A DNA stretch of 64,000 nucleotides, taken from Vigna angularis (taxonomy: Eukaryota > Streptophyta > Magnoliopsida > Fabales > Fabaceae). The position numbers and the translations under genes are program-made. Of this stretch, positions 10,561-22,605 are shown one piece after another (the first letter of the stretch is position 1; each line of letters begins with the position of its first letter). The notes beneath the pieces are model-generated. The model was not told the origin of the DNA. It saw nothing but the letters and a program-made list of their open reading frames with translations, and made no database searches. The stretch spans positions 49,722,131 through 49,786,130 of the forward strand of contig NC_068971.1 of NCBI RefSeq assembly GCF_016808095.1, read 5' to 3'.

Positions 10561-12850
10561 GAATGTCTCTCTTGTAGCTGGGATGTGCCCGCATAGCCAG
10601 TGGGAGAAGGTTGCAAAGGGTTATGGGACTCGATCAATGTTTCCTTTTGACCACAAGATCTTAGACATAAGGACTAGTGGTTCCACACTGGAAAATTTTG
10701 AGGTTTCTGTCATAGAATGTAAGTGTTCTTATGTGTAAGTTTATTTCACCTTATTTGTGGGGAAATGGTTTTTTTTTTCCTCTATTCAAAATGTACTTTA
10801 GAAAGAGGCGGAAAATAAATCCTAATGTATATGTTGTGTATGTTATGAATGACCATGAGTTGCAGTTTCTTGAAGTTCTGTTGATCTCGTTTTAAGGACA
10901 GTAACATCCAGACTCCCTTTGCAGAATTTTTTGCATATCGTATTGTATCATTAACGCTGGGCATTATTCTGATGAGCCTGGCGTCCTTCATAAGCAAGTC
11001 ATTGGCATTTCATTATTGCACTGCAATGGCAATTGGAATAACATACATTATCAGAGAGTATGGCCTAATGTACAATAGTATGATAACCCACAATGTTTTT
11101 CTTCATTTAAGTATATATATCACTTGTATTTTGAGTAACATCGTTATTAATTTTCGATCATTTTGTATATTGATCTTAGATGTCCAAATTTATGAACCCA
11201 TGGTATGCAATCTTTTCCCATTTCTTCCAAGTAAGATTCCTCTTCTCTTGCTAAAATTTCAAGTTATATTGATCTCATTTTTATCTCTCATTCAGAAGAG
11301 AAAAACTAATGAAAATAAAAGAGACACTGGATGTAGAAGATGTTATATGTTGGGTAGTTAGTTATATTTTTCCAATGTATAAATTGTCAAATATGAGGAT
11401 CTTTCAACCTTTAACTTAAGCTATGTCAACAGCAGTTGGCAATATTTCTGCTGACTTTCGTTGCAGTAGTTGGAGCTGGTTGTGGTTCTGGGTGGTCCAC
11501 AAGCTTGTCTTGACTGAAGATGGATCAGTGGACACAAGCACTGCTCAATTTGTTGAGTGGGCTATAAGGATTTTGCCTGTGATTATGATTCTTCAGGTAT
11601 GTTTATTTATTTTATCTCCACCAACATTCCTATTTTGTTGTTGATGCTTAAGATAAGCACACGACTATATAAATTGGAACATTGGCATTATTTTGTGGAT
11701 CACTCGTGTCCTTGTTGGAGAGGATGCATAAGATGAGATTCCTTAGTCATTTGCGCAGGTTAGTCAACTTTCCTTAAATTTTAGACGAGGATTTTCTTTC
11801 CTATTTCTTAATTGTATGTACAAATTCATTTTATATATTAAGAGATATTATTCATTTGTTAGTATAAAATTAGCACTATTAGGCAGTGGTTTCAGTTTAG
11901 TGTGAAAGTGTAATATCAAATTGGTCAACGGTGATTCAAGTTGTTTCAATAACGGTAGTGGAAGTAAGGTTAAACCGTGTTTATAGTTTCTATTTTTGTT
12001 TTTTACCATTAGAGTACCTTTGCCAAGGAGAGGATCACGGGAGATACAAACATCTATATAGATATCAGATTAATTATATAAAGAATTTACATCACTTTCT
12101 ATCAAAACCTTTCGTCTTTATACACTGTTGTATTTTATCATCCACAACCTTTTATCGTTATATAGTATTTTACTTTCTCCTAAATTTCTATGAACGTGGA
12201 ATTTAGACTCAGATTTGCAAGATAACCATGTTCTTTGATTTTCAGTTTGTATTTTACTTTGTAAAATTTCTGTGGGCCTTTATTTAAATCAGCCAAGAAA
12301 AGCAGAAGGAGATCCCAGGTCCGTGACTCGTCAGCTTTTGGTGATTCACAAGATGAACACATGTACAACAAGATGCAAAATAAAGAGGACTCTCTACTTT
12401 TTCAGCCACAACTGAAAAGCCCTACCTTGTCGCCCTGCAAATCTTCTGCAGCAGGTTTGCTCGATTTCTCGTATCCTTACTTTTACTGTGGAAGTATCAT
12501 CTTTGGACAACTTTTTTCTCCCCAGTGATAAAAAACACATTGAAATGAGTGCTGATTGACATGCTAAACAGTTACACTTCCAGGTTTCACCAGGACGCCA
12601 CCAAAAACACAGAAGGAGGCTTCATACCTGTCCATCATACACCAGACACCAGTGAGAAAAAAATATTCAGCTGCAGAATGGGATGCATTCGGAGAGTAGT
12701 CAACTGAAAAAGCCTTGGAAGAACTAGTTAAATCCCACTGTTGGTCCGCGTGGATGGCTGTTGTGGCCTTGAAGCACCAAAACGTTCTTCACAATTTCAT
12801 CACAGTTTGATCGAAGTTGGTGGTAAAATTCTACAGAATTTCTTGCTTTA
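10561..12850 (+). pseudogene. Decayed NEMP/PNET2-type nuclear-envelope protein gene
   Basis: The 3' half of a DUF2215/NEMP family gene is recognisable in order. Ectodomain exon 10561-10718 holds NVSLVAGMCPHSQWEKVAKG. A transmembrane exon from 10931 holds FFAYRIVSLTLGIILMSL. The segment at about 11465-11595 holds FWVVHKLVLTEDGSVD. About 11675-11760 holds an RMHKMRFLSHLR-like stretch. Exons at about 12281-12452 and from 12594 hold the C-terminal tail (GFTRTPPKTQKEASYLS, KKYSAAEWDAFGE). The N-terminal part is absent. Disablements seen: the 10718/10931 junction makes an in-frame TAA; a one-base loss near 11480 shifts the frame in the membrane segment; TAG at about 12698 interrupts the C-terminal box. 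Family members are inner-nuclear-membrane proteins; this copy cannot make one as read. Confidence 0.75.
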
Positions 12851-13831
12851 TGCTAATGGTTGCTTTTCCTGTGCAGAAGGTTCAAACAGAAGCGCAATGT
12901 AAATTTTTGTGGTGAGTAATGTTTTGTAGGGTGTACTATTCATTCCCTGCGCTTGTGGTTTGTCTGTTCTTCTTCACTGGGAAGTTTGAGGGAAAGTTTG
13001 AGATGGGTCTACGATGTATGTAGTCTCAATTTTGAAATTGATAGGATGTATTCACTTCGTTTTTGTTTTATAAGTTAATATAAATTAATTTTTGAGTCAT
13101 ATAACTAAATATAAAATCAATGTTTACAAAATATAATTTAATATGAAATTATTCCATATATATTATAGTCTAATGGCAATCTTTTCATAAAACATAAATT
13201 TGGATTAGGATTTCGAAAGATTTTCTTAAAAAAAGTTGCATGGTAATCAATCAAGATATTTAAATTATATAAATAAGTCTAGGAATGTTGAATTAGGATG
13301 ATTTTTTTTAAGATCAAGAAAAACAATTTTACTAAATTAAGTTTATTTTTTTTGTTTTACAATTTTCAGAAGTATGTTGATATTTTGATAATTCTTTTTA
13401 CAGTTTTGATAAAAACAATTATATATATATAATAAAGATTTTAATACGTTTCAAGTAATTTTTTCAAGGACTTCCTTCTCCAATAGAATATTTTTACCAA
13501 ACCTTTTTAATCATTTCCTATAGTCCTTGCAATAAAATTAGTTATCTTCGCATCCTAAAAACATTTTTAAGAAATATAGGTAGTTTTATTACAGTATTAA
13601 AAATTCAAACGTTTTAATATAATATTGAATAAAAATTAAAAGGTTTAATAACATTTTTGTTAAAATTATTTGATGTGGTCTCTTTTTTTTTGTCACAATA
13701 TAATTAGTAATTTTATATATTTGAATTCACTAACTACGTAGACATATGTAATTGAAATTGTATAAATATATGAGTTAACTTACTTCTACTATTAGGATAT
13801 TAGATCCTATCCTTTGATCTATAAAATATAC
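12851..13831. other. Intergenic, nothing recognised
   Basis: AT-rich sequence after the NEMP-like pseudogene. No coding frame, RNA gene or clear repeat unit is seen. Confidence 0.5.
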
Positions 13832-13889
13832 GTTAGTTTTTGTTTCTTAATAAAAACAAGGTTAGTTTTTGTTTCTTAATAAAAACAAG
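13832..13889 (+). repeat. 29-bp perfect tandem duplication
   Basis: Two identical 29-bp units (13832-13860 and 13861-13889), each beginning GTTAGTTTTTGTTTC, lie head to tail. They end exactly where the inverted-repeat element at 13890 begins. Confidence 0.85.
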
Positions 13890-15205
13890 GTTTAATTGTT
13901 TGGAAGTTCCTATTTGTAGTTAAATTGAGTCCCTTTTTATGTAAAATTGAATTAATAAAGTCTCTACCGTTAAATTTTGTGGACGGCGTTAAATGTATTG
14001 TTTGATGGCATGATGAGGTGAAATTTCATAACCACGTGACACATAAAGACGTCATTACGTGGACTTAATTGATTTTTAATTTAATTTTTTTTTTTAAATA
14101 TGGTAAATGTAATGAAAAAAGATAACGTTAATGTTATTTCTGGAAATCAAATTAAAAGGTATTAGGATTACATATTGGGTGTGTGCGAAATTGGAGAAAA
14201 TAAGGTTTGTGGGTTAAGAACAACTCCGATGAACCACTCATTTGCACCGATCACGATCCAAGCAGAAGATGGTTCATTGGATGACCAGGTTGGAAAGCTC
14301 AAGGCCGGAAGCTATGGCGTGTCGCACCGAAAAGGACCCCTCGACCAACGGCGGTGATGGTTGTTGATGGTGGTGAGCGACGACAATTGGTTCGTGGATG
14401 ATGGTTACTTCCCAGAACATGAATGGTGATGGTGGAAGATGGCGATTTGGGATTGTCCGCGATTAGGGTTCGTGTTTTTCCATGGTTGCAATGGATTGGG
14501 ACTGGTTTGATTTTTCTGTTTTGCAAGATTTGGTGGAGGTGCTACGCGGTGGCTACCAAGGTTCTGATGGCTAGGTCAGGACTTGCATGACCAAAAGGAA
14601 ATTTGGGAATTGGAAGGATGAATTCAGAGGTTGAATCTAATGGATTTGAAGGTTTTGATAGATAATAGGAAAGAGTTCTGCCTTGTAAACAGAAAAAAAA
14701 AGAATAAATTTGTTTTATGATAGTTTCTGTACTGCACCGACCCAACCAACAAGAGAAAATCAAGAAAGGGAAAGAGAAAACGCAATGGTTGTATGGTGTC
14801 TGCAATGCATGTTGTTTCTCAACCTACCTATAAACCTCATTCCCTCCTTTTTCAACTCTCTGTTCATTCCTTTTCCAAATTTTCCTCAAAACCCTAACCA
14901 AAACTGCACAATCCTTTTCTTCCACGCTACCCTTTCGATTTATCTCTCTGTTTTCTTTTCCATCGTCTTTTCCAATCTAATTTTCAAGAGTAATTGCTTT
15001 ATTCACACTCTTTTTTAAAATTAAAAATCATTTTTATATGTCACGTCCTTATCAAATGCCATCTCACCTGCCACCAGCAACACTTTTAATGTCATCCAAA
15101 GAATTTAACGACACGAATTTTATTAATTCAATTTTTCATAAATAAAAATCTAATTGAACTACTTCCAAATATATAGACCTAATTAACACAAATCTAGATA
15201 AATAG
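13890..15205. mobile_element. Non-autonomous DNA element with long inverted ends (MULE-like)
   Basis: The left end (about 13890-14060) and the reverse complement of the right end (about 15035-15205) align over more than 100 bases. They share the word AAAATTGAATTAATAAA and follow it with a CGTTAAATT block and a GACGGCGTTAAA-like block. Both ends then carry an ACGTGACA-type word. Between them lies about 0.9 kb of less AT-rich DNA (14160-14990) with no transposase-like frame. Long inverted ends with unrelated internal cargo are typical of Mutator-like or Pack-type elements; the class assignment is inference. Target-site duplications could not be fixed. Confidence 0.55.
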
Positions 15206-16508
15206 AAACCTTCAAATCAATTAAAGCTAAAAACAAGTATACCTTTAGAATTAAGAGATTTGATGAAAGGGCTTTAAAGTTTTCCTTTCTGATAAATTGT
15301 CCGACATATCTCGTCCCGTCACACGTAACTTTTATTCTCAGCACTACCTTTTTTTGTTGTCCTTTCGAACATTTATCGTTTATGTTCAACCAACAATTAT
15401 TATAAACCAGTCTTCAAGTAGAAAGAAGCATGCCAAACAAATAGCGACTGACCACCAATCAAGAGGTCATTACTATCAATGGTTTTCTCATTCTATTGTT
15501 TAAATTTTTTCAAAATCTTTATTAAAAGAAAGTGGCAATTATGTGACTCTGTCGTTGCACCTTTTCTCAAGAGAACACATAGCAATCAATGCATCCCACA
15601 ATTCACAGGGTTTTTCTCAAACCTCAAAAGAACAAATGTAATTTTCTACCATCAACATCGAGTGATTGGAGGAGCTTATCTTTATCAAATTGCTCAACAT
15701 TTTCAGAAGTTCTTTGAATATTTCAAGAAATTTCACAAGTTTATTAAATTGTTAGTTATGACACTCTAACATATCAATGTTAACAATTTCTATTTTTTTT
15801 AAGGAATCTTAAAATTGATAGTCTTATATTAAATAAAAATAAAAAAATTAAGTGATATATAAAAATTAAAAACCCATAAACATTGAATATTAAATTTTTA
15901 TGTTAGAAATCATGTTAAGTCTTTTATATTGATAACTCATATATCAAATATAATCATTATCTCAGTTTATTATAGCCATAATAATTAATATTAGTATTAG
16001 ATTCAAATTTGTCTTTATGCTAATCAATGACAAGTACGTCTTATTTTGGTAAAAGCTCATGTGAAGAATATTCTTAAAAATCCAAATACGTATGACTTTA
16101 AAATTTTATATTAAATAGAAATAAAAAAGTTAACTGACATATAAGAAAAATAAATATTCATAGGCATTAAACCTTAAAGTTTTATGTTGCAAATGATTTT
16201 AGTTTGTTAGAATCGGGTAGTGAAATATTAGCATATGAATAAAAAATTAAGAGATGGTAAATTAGTTTTTTTAATAAAATTGTGCTTTTTAAAATTTTTT
16301 CCTTTTTATAAATTGACTGTTCAATTTATAAGTTATTCCTTTTAAATAATAATAATAAAGACAAAGAATATAAAAAAAAAAGATATTTGCACATATAATT
16401 TTATACTAGTTCGGATTAAAAGACCTTACAATTATTAATATATCTGAGAAGGAATTAACAAATCAATAAAAATAATCATAATTTACCATCACAAAGATGA
16501 ATAACACG
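15206..16508. other. Intergenic, AT-rich
   Basis: Open frames here are short and lack recognisable domains. Two related segments (about 15800-15900 and 16085-16190) share words such as AAATAAAAATAAAAAAGTTAA-like runs and a following ATGTTAGAAAT/ATGTTGCAAAT motif, suggesting an old local duplication. Confidence 0.4.
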
Positions 16509-16646
16509 TTTATTGAATCACACAATAAATGAAAACATCTCATTTAAAAGACACAAAGGATGACAACTTTTTCTAAGTTTATTGAATCACACAATAAATG
16601 AAAACATCTCATTTAAAAGACACAAAGGATGACAACTTTTTCTAAC
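16509..16646 (+). repeat. 69-bp tandem duplication
   Basis: Two near-identical 69-bp units, 16509-16577 and 16578-16646, each start TTTATTGAATCACACAATAA. The copies are almost perfect, so the duplication looks recent relative to the surrounding decay. Confidence 0.85.
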
Positions 16647-16859
16647 AACAACACTCAATCACTTAAGACACACTTCGTGAAAGTTCTTACTCTACTCTCA
16701 CTAGATCTTACAAAATCTCTTTTCACAAAACACGAAGAGTTTCTTTGGCAACACAACTCTAAACCTCTGAAATGAAAAGTTATTTTTGAAACTAAGTTTA
16801 AGTAAAATATATAAACTCTTATTTTTAAAAATTAGGTTAAAAAACTGAAGAGTATGTTT

Positions 16860-17040
16860 GTATCTGTCACTGATAATCAATTATTTTAAGTGATAATTGA
16901 TTATCAAAGAAATTTTTCTAAAAAAAATATTTATTTTATGTGATAATCGATTATCAAAAAAAACTTTTCCGAAAATCTGAAATTGTTTGAATAATTAATT
17001 ACCATTTTAGTTAATATCGATTATCATAATGAAGTGATTT
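16860..17040. repeat. Second cluster of TAATCGATTA-type palindromes
   Basis: Variants GATAATCAATTAT, GATAATTGATTATC, GATAATCGATTATC and ATCGATTATC occur within about 170 bases, as in the cluster at 9505-9665. The flank also shares the word GAAATGAAAAGTTAT-like with the sequence near 9410. The two loci are probably relics of one repeat family. Confidence 0.5.
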
Positions 17041-17237
17041 TGAACTTTAAGTGTTTTCTAAGTAAGTTTGTGTTAGACTGTTTTGTATCTCTCTAAACTA
17101 AATTTTATACACAAATATCAAATATGAAAGACTTATTAGGAAAGCTTAAAACTAAACTATAAATTTTTCAATATCTTTTGAATTCTTAGATTTACTTTTA
17201 TCATCGTTAAAATACTGTGATTTTCTTTCTCTTCTCT

Positions 17238-17241
<4 letters not shown>

Positions 17242-17317
<76 letters not shown>
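17242..17317. repeat. (TA)n microsatellite
   Basis: An uninterrupted TA dinucleotide run of about 76 bases. Confidence 0.98.
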
Positions 17318-17319
<2 letters not shown>

Positions 17320-19270
17320 CATAAGTTGTTTTCATTAGGACATATTTGCTGACACTATCATATAAATTGTTTGTTTTGTTCTTTATCAAATTGTTTTAAT
17401 TTATAAAGATTTAATGTCATTCTATGATACTAAAATAAAATTAAAATTTGATGGTTTTTTTCTAGAAAAGATTTTTTAGGAAGAAATTATTAGAGTCCAA
17501 CTATATTAATATCACTTTTAAAAAAAAGTCTTAAAAGAATAGATTTATAAATCTTATTTATTATATAATATTTAACTTTTTCATTTCTATTCAATCCTTA
17601 AATTTATAACACTGACTAATAAACAACACAAATAAAAACAAACATTTCATGTAATATTTTATCTGATCATAAATATAAGCAAAATGTTGTGCTAATATTA
17701 ATTTCAAATACAAATAATTGAGGTTTTATCTTCAATGATCCCCCCTTTTTTTTTATCAAATTTGAAGAAAAGATAACTTAAGAAAAGTGATTACTTTTAA
17801 CATAAAGTTAGTGCAATTAATGTTGTTAACTAACTTTTTTAATTAGCATGATTAGTATTTTTTTTTCTCATATTCAAGACTAGACAAGTTTTTATATATA
17901 GTTATAAATTATGATTTACTACAACCAAATTATAATCATTTATCCTTCACGCATGTTTATTATCAGATAACAGTCTTTTCTTCTGTACATGTAAATCAAG
18001 TATACAAAAGAGTCAAAAAATAGTATTATTCTCTTCAAACTTTCACATTTGTTTTATTAATGCACGAGTGTGGTTACAAGTTCATTAAGATAATATACAA
18101 TTCAACCGCTTTGGAATTTAAAAGATACTGTAAAAAGTTGAAAAAATAATGGGATTATTGAATACATCTTAACAGTATTAGAAAACCATTTTTACAAAAA
18201 TGGAAATTTTCTATATTCAGGTAAAAGAGCGTTGAAAATTCAAGTGACTCTAAGTAACACATTTGATAGAAATGAAAAAATAAAACAATATATAACTCAT
18301 TAATCTATTATATTAAAATTTTGAGTAAAAAATAATATCAATTCTTTATATAATTAGTAATTCACAGAGAATTTCTTTCTCGATAAACTCAACCATGGAC
18401 CTATAAATCATGTCACTCCTCCGTCTTTGCACCTAAAGTCTACACAGAACAGAACTTTTGGATATGCTTTGTCCTAAATTCTGGTAATTAATAATCCAGA
18501 AGATCCATCAAAAAACGACAGTGTTTAAAACAGTGAACTCTTGTAAATTTGTCGTTTAATGTGCATAATTTCATATCATACTATGCTAATATTAACTTTT
18601 CTTTCTTTGACACAATAATTAGTCTCAATTACAATCAATCACACAATTAGCTTCGTGGGGCTTTCTGGAAGGGATTGTGGGGTTGCAGATTATCAAACTT
18701 ATTTTGGATGCTTATATATGGTGATACTTTGACAGCACAAAAATGTTATATAAACTCTCAAACTTTTTCTGACATGACTATGCGATCAGTGTGAAAGAAG
18801 AGGTATAATCTTGTGAATATTCTACTTTTGATTACAGTAATTAGCTTGAATCTTGAGAATCACATAAAGTAACTGTTTAACGTATTCACCTAAATAACTC
18901 AAACGCTGCTTAATTTATAGTATTATTACGCAAATTGAGAGAATTAGGTGTAAAAAAGGTACTTTTATACTCACTGATAGTAATTTATCTAACTCAATTG
19001 GGTCCAGCCAGCACAAATTGAGATTAATGAATGGATGATGAGACAAAAGAGTGCCACTTTTCTTAATGTGATACTTTCCTTATTGGTTAAGTAACAAATT
19101 GGAGAACAATAGCCAGCTTCAACAGTATTGATTTTTTGCTTAACTGAAGCCTATTCTCATCTCTCCAAACCTAAGCAAAACCTGCACAAGTGAAACACCC
19201 AAAACATGCATTTTTCCCTAGGATAGAAAAAGAAAAAGGCCAGAAATTTGATGGGAATTTTCTTTTTTAA
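17318..19270. other. Intergenic, nothing recognised
   Basis: AT-rich sequence without supported genes or RNA genes. No repeat unit longer than a few bases was noticed. Confidence 0.5.
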
Positions 19271-19557
19271 GGCTTTGTTCATTCGAATGAATTTGAGAGA
19301 GAGTGATTGAATGGATTTGAGAGGATTTGAAGGTAAATTTTGTTGTTTATTTGAGTGGATTTGGAAGTAAGTGAGAGTGGATTTGGAAATAAAGTTTATG
19401 AGAATTAGTGTAGGATTTGATTGATGTGACAAATTAAAAAAATTTATTCTAAATCCACTCTCACTTACCTCTAAATCCATTCAAATAAATAACAAAAAAG
19501 TTACCTTCAAATCCATTCAATCACTCTCCTCCAAATTCATTCAAGTGAACAAAATGT
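19271..19557. mobile_element. MITE-like foldback element
   Basis: The left arm starts GGCTTTGTTCATTCGAATGA and runs to about 19415. The right arm (about 19442-19557) is its inverted copy and ends GTGAACAAAATG. Both arms carry repeated words TGGATTTG/CAAATCCA and GTGAGAGTGGATTT. The element would fold into a long imperfect hairpin. It carries no coding frame. A half-copy of the same arm lies at 45381-45542. The superfamily is undetermined; target-site duplication is unclear. Confidence 0.75.
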
Positions 19558-20605
19558 AAGGTTAAAAACATTATATACATATATGACATGATTATATTAT
19601 TGTTGCTAAGTATATCTTAGTTGGAAAGACATGATACCAATGAGATATGAACTCAATCACATAAAGAATTAACATCATTTTTTACCTAAAATTTTAATGT
19701 GGGACTTCGACTCATATTTGAATTTTAATTGTTTTTATTGATCTTAAGATAATAATTTTTTTATATATGTATAATGTTTAACTTTGTTATTTTTATATAA
19801 TGTAAGATTTTTTTTACTCTATTAGATTATTGTGAATAAAAAAATAGAGGTGTTTTATTTTAGAGTAATGATACCATGACATATTTTTACATTTATTTGA
19901 CACATAATATAAGAATAAGATAGTTATAAAAATGTAAATATTTGTATTTTTTTTGAAGAAAGGGGAAAATAAAAAGTAAAAAAAAATAGTATGAAATGAA
20001 TATAAAAAATTTAGTTGTGAAAAAGATATTTTTTTTTCTTTTATCTTAATTGATCGGGTGCTGAGCATGTTCCCTATATTGAGAGAAAGGAGGAAAAAGT
20101 AGAAGCCGTGGCAACAACTATAGAAACAAGCTTTAGATCCCTTGGAAGTGCGATGCTACTACCATATATACCTCCAAAAGGCCAAAATACGATAAAGCAA
20201 AAGATAAACAGTTTTAACCAAGTAGAGAATCGCTTTGCAGAAGTGGATGAAGCATTATATGAAGTAATTATTTATTAACATGCATGAGAATTAGCAAAAC
20301 CATTTACCAGCATGTAACTAGCCAGCAATGAAACATGAAAAGAGAAAAAGAAAAGCTGCTACTTATAAAGATACTTTACACATATGATAGAGAGGGAAAT
20401 GAAGATTTCAGGACCTACAAATTGCAGAGCATTACAAGGAAACCACAAAAGCTGTACTCTTAACAAGGTTAAAGAAAAAGGAAGCAGAGACAAAGCATTG
20501 AACACCGTAGTTAATTTCTAATTTGGTTGAACATGTTACAAAATTTAAACTAGTTTTATCACTGATAAGTAATAAATAACACTAGTTATAGAAAGTACTT
20601 CACTG
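19558..20605. other. Intergenic, 3' flank of the HIPP gene
   Basis: No gene is supported. The first 200 bases include a GTGGGACTTCGACTCATA-type word that I associate with short dispersed plant repeats. The remainder is AT-rich and probably includes the HIPP 3' UTR just before 20605. Confidence 0.4.
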
Positions 20606-21794
20606 TCACATGATGGAGCAATATCCACCACCTCCGTACTCATCCTCATCATCATCATCTGCACCATAGTGCTTGATCGGATCAGACGGTGGAGGAGGTG
20701 GTGGCAGTCTAGAGTATGGAGTGGCGTAAGCATGCATGGGCATGATGGGTGCCCCGACATAATATGAAGCACTTGAGATAGGATATGCTGTGTTATAGCT
20801 TAATCCATAAGCTGGAGGAGCAGGAGGAGGTGAATAATACACATGTGGATAAGGGTAGGCATGCTGAATTGGAGGGTTAACAAGATCCTTCGCAGCCATT
20901 GAAGTCCCCAAATTTGAAGCCACCGATGCATCAACTTTACTAATTTCTCCATTCTTAGGAGGAACAGATGCAGAACCACCGTTTTCCCCGTTGTTCTTCT
21001 TCTTCTTTTTCTTTTTCTTCTTTTTGCCACCTTCACCACCACCACCACCACCACCACCACCACCTCCCTCCTCACATTCATCACTGTGTTCTTCTTTCTC
21101 GGAATCTTCACCAACACCGGCACCATCTTTAGAACCCTCGTTTGAACCAGCATCAGCACCTGGTTCACCATTCTTTTGGTTTTCCTTCTCCTTGTTGATA
21201 TCACCACCCTTACTGGATTTTCCCGACTTTTTATTATCTTTCTTCTCAGCTGGTTTCTCTGGCCAAAGCTCCACTAGCCTCCCTGATCTTGAAAGCCTCT
21301 TGATGAGAGTCTCGGCGTCCACGTTACCAGTGACCGTAACCTTGTGCTGCAGAGAATCCACCTCTGTTTTATAAACCCCTATACCATTATAAACATATAA
21401 TCAGTATTTCTTTTCTTCCAACACATCATTAGTTACTTCCATGTTAAGATAATCATTATATCATCAAGACCTACAAAGTTTGAAGATGAGATATATCTAT
21501 ATAATAAAAGGGATGCTGTATGTACAAAAGAAGTATTAAAGATACCATCAATTCCTTGAAGAATTTTCTTGACTCTCTTTTTGCAGCCTTCGCAGTGGAT
21601 CAATACTTTGAGAACCCACGTCTGTAAAATGAATGGAGAAATTGGAAATTTGGATGAAGTTGATGAGAAGAAAAAGTGATAGATAGAGAGAAATAACTGG
21701 ATATGCACATGCAAACTCAAAAGAGAAAATGATGAATCACCTGGTACTTGAGAGTTTCTCCATGAGGAGGTTCTTCTGCAGGCTTTGCTGCCAT
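20606..21794 (-). CDS. Heavy-metal-associated isoprenylated plant protein (HIPP)
   Basis: Three exons (21741-21794, 21546-21621, 20606-21378) join to 300 residues. The N-terminal HMA domain spans roughly residues 19-85 and has the metal-binding core HCEGCKKRVKK, with Cys28 and Cys31. The middle is acidic and Lys-rich, with an 11-Gly run then a 10-Lys run (about residues 145-170). The C-terminal third is Pro/Tyr-rich (HAYPYPHVYYSPPPAPP). The last four residues, CSIM, form a CaaX box, so the protein is expected to be farnesylated and membrane- or nucleus-associated. Family roles include metal homeostasis and stress responses; the metal bound here is unknown. The position of introns splitting the HMA domain fits the family. 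Two TCACGTGA G-boxes lie about 800 bp upstream. Confidence 0.93.
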
Positions 21795-22580
21795 TTGGTA
21801 GGTTTGGTACCTTGGTGGAGTGGAAATCAAGGGATGAGGAAAGTTGATCTAAGTGGATGTGTCTATGTGTTTGTTGGTGCCCAAAGGAAGTAAGGAACAT
21901 GCAGCAGGGGGGACTTAAATAAATCATCCTTCAGGGAAAGTCTTTCACACTCAAACATTCTTATCACATTATTTTCACATTTATCTTTTTCTTAGCCTTT
22001 AAAACATTATATTAGACATCTGATTAATTCAAATTAGATTAAATATTGCAATTTTTTTCTTTAAGATTTGAACGTATAAGTATAACTAAACATTAATCAG
22101 TAGTTTAACAATGTTATGATACCGAATAAAAATAATATGTTTATATAAATTTCGGTAGAATAAATTATAATCGATTTCTAATATAATATTAAAAAGTAAA
22201 TTTTAAATTTAATTCAATTTTATAAAATAAAATTTCCATCTCTTGTATATTATAAATTATAAATTGGTCATGAGTATTTTCAACATACAGAACTTTAATG
22301 TATTATGTGGTAACCGAGACATTGTAATTGATATACTGATAATTTTTGGGTTAAATGTTACAGTGATGTCATTGATTGGCACTGGCCATTGTTTATTCAG
22401 TGAATCTAATCTAATGCGAAAATTTACTCAATGATAGAAATGTTGAAAAAATAACACTATCAAACACTCATTTATTTATTACAAAAAAAAAGGAATCAGA
22501 GCACTCATTTCATTTGGTGCGGAAGCCATGTCACCTTTAACACAGGCAGAGATAAGCATTATGGTGATGACACATCAGCA

Positions 22581-22605
22581 AAGTCACGTGATTTTGTCAC
22601 GTGAT
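22581..22605. promoter_or_regulatory. Paired G-box (TCACGTGA) sites upstream of the HIPP gene
   Basis: Two palindromic TCACGTGA sites have CACGTG cores at 22585-22590 and 22598-22603, 13 bp centre to centre. They lie about 790-810 bp upstream of the HIPP start codon. G-boxes bind bZIP and bHLH factors, and paired copies are often ABA-responsive. Function here is inference. Confidence 0.45.

Noticed and set aside
14175..15018. Several 60-100 residue open frames within the inverted-repeat element
   Set aside because: They overlap on both strands, with no recognisable family; taken as cargo DNA of the element.
20991..21374. Plus-strand frame with poly-Phe and poly-Pro
   Set aside because: It is the antisense shadow of the poly-Lys and poly-Gly tracts of the HIPP exon.
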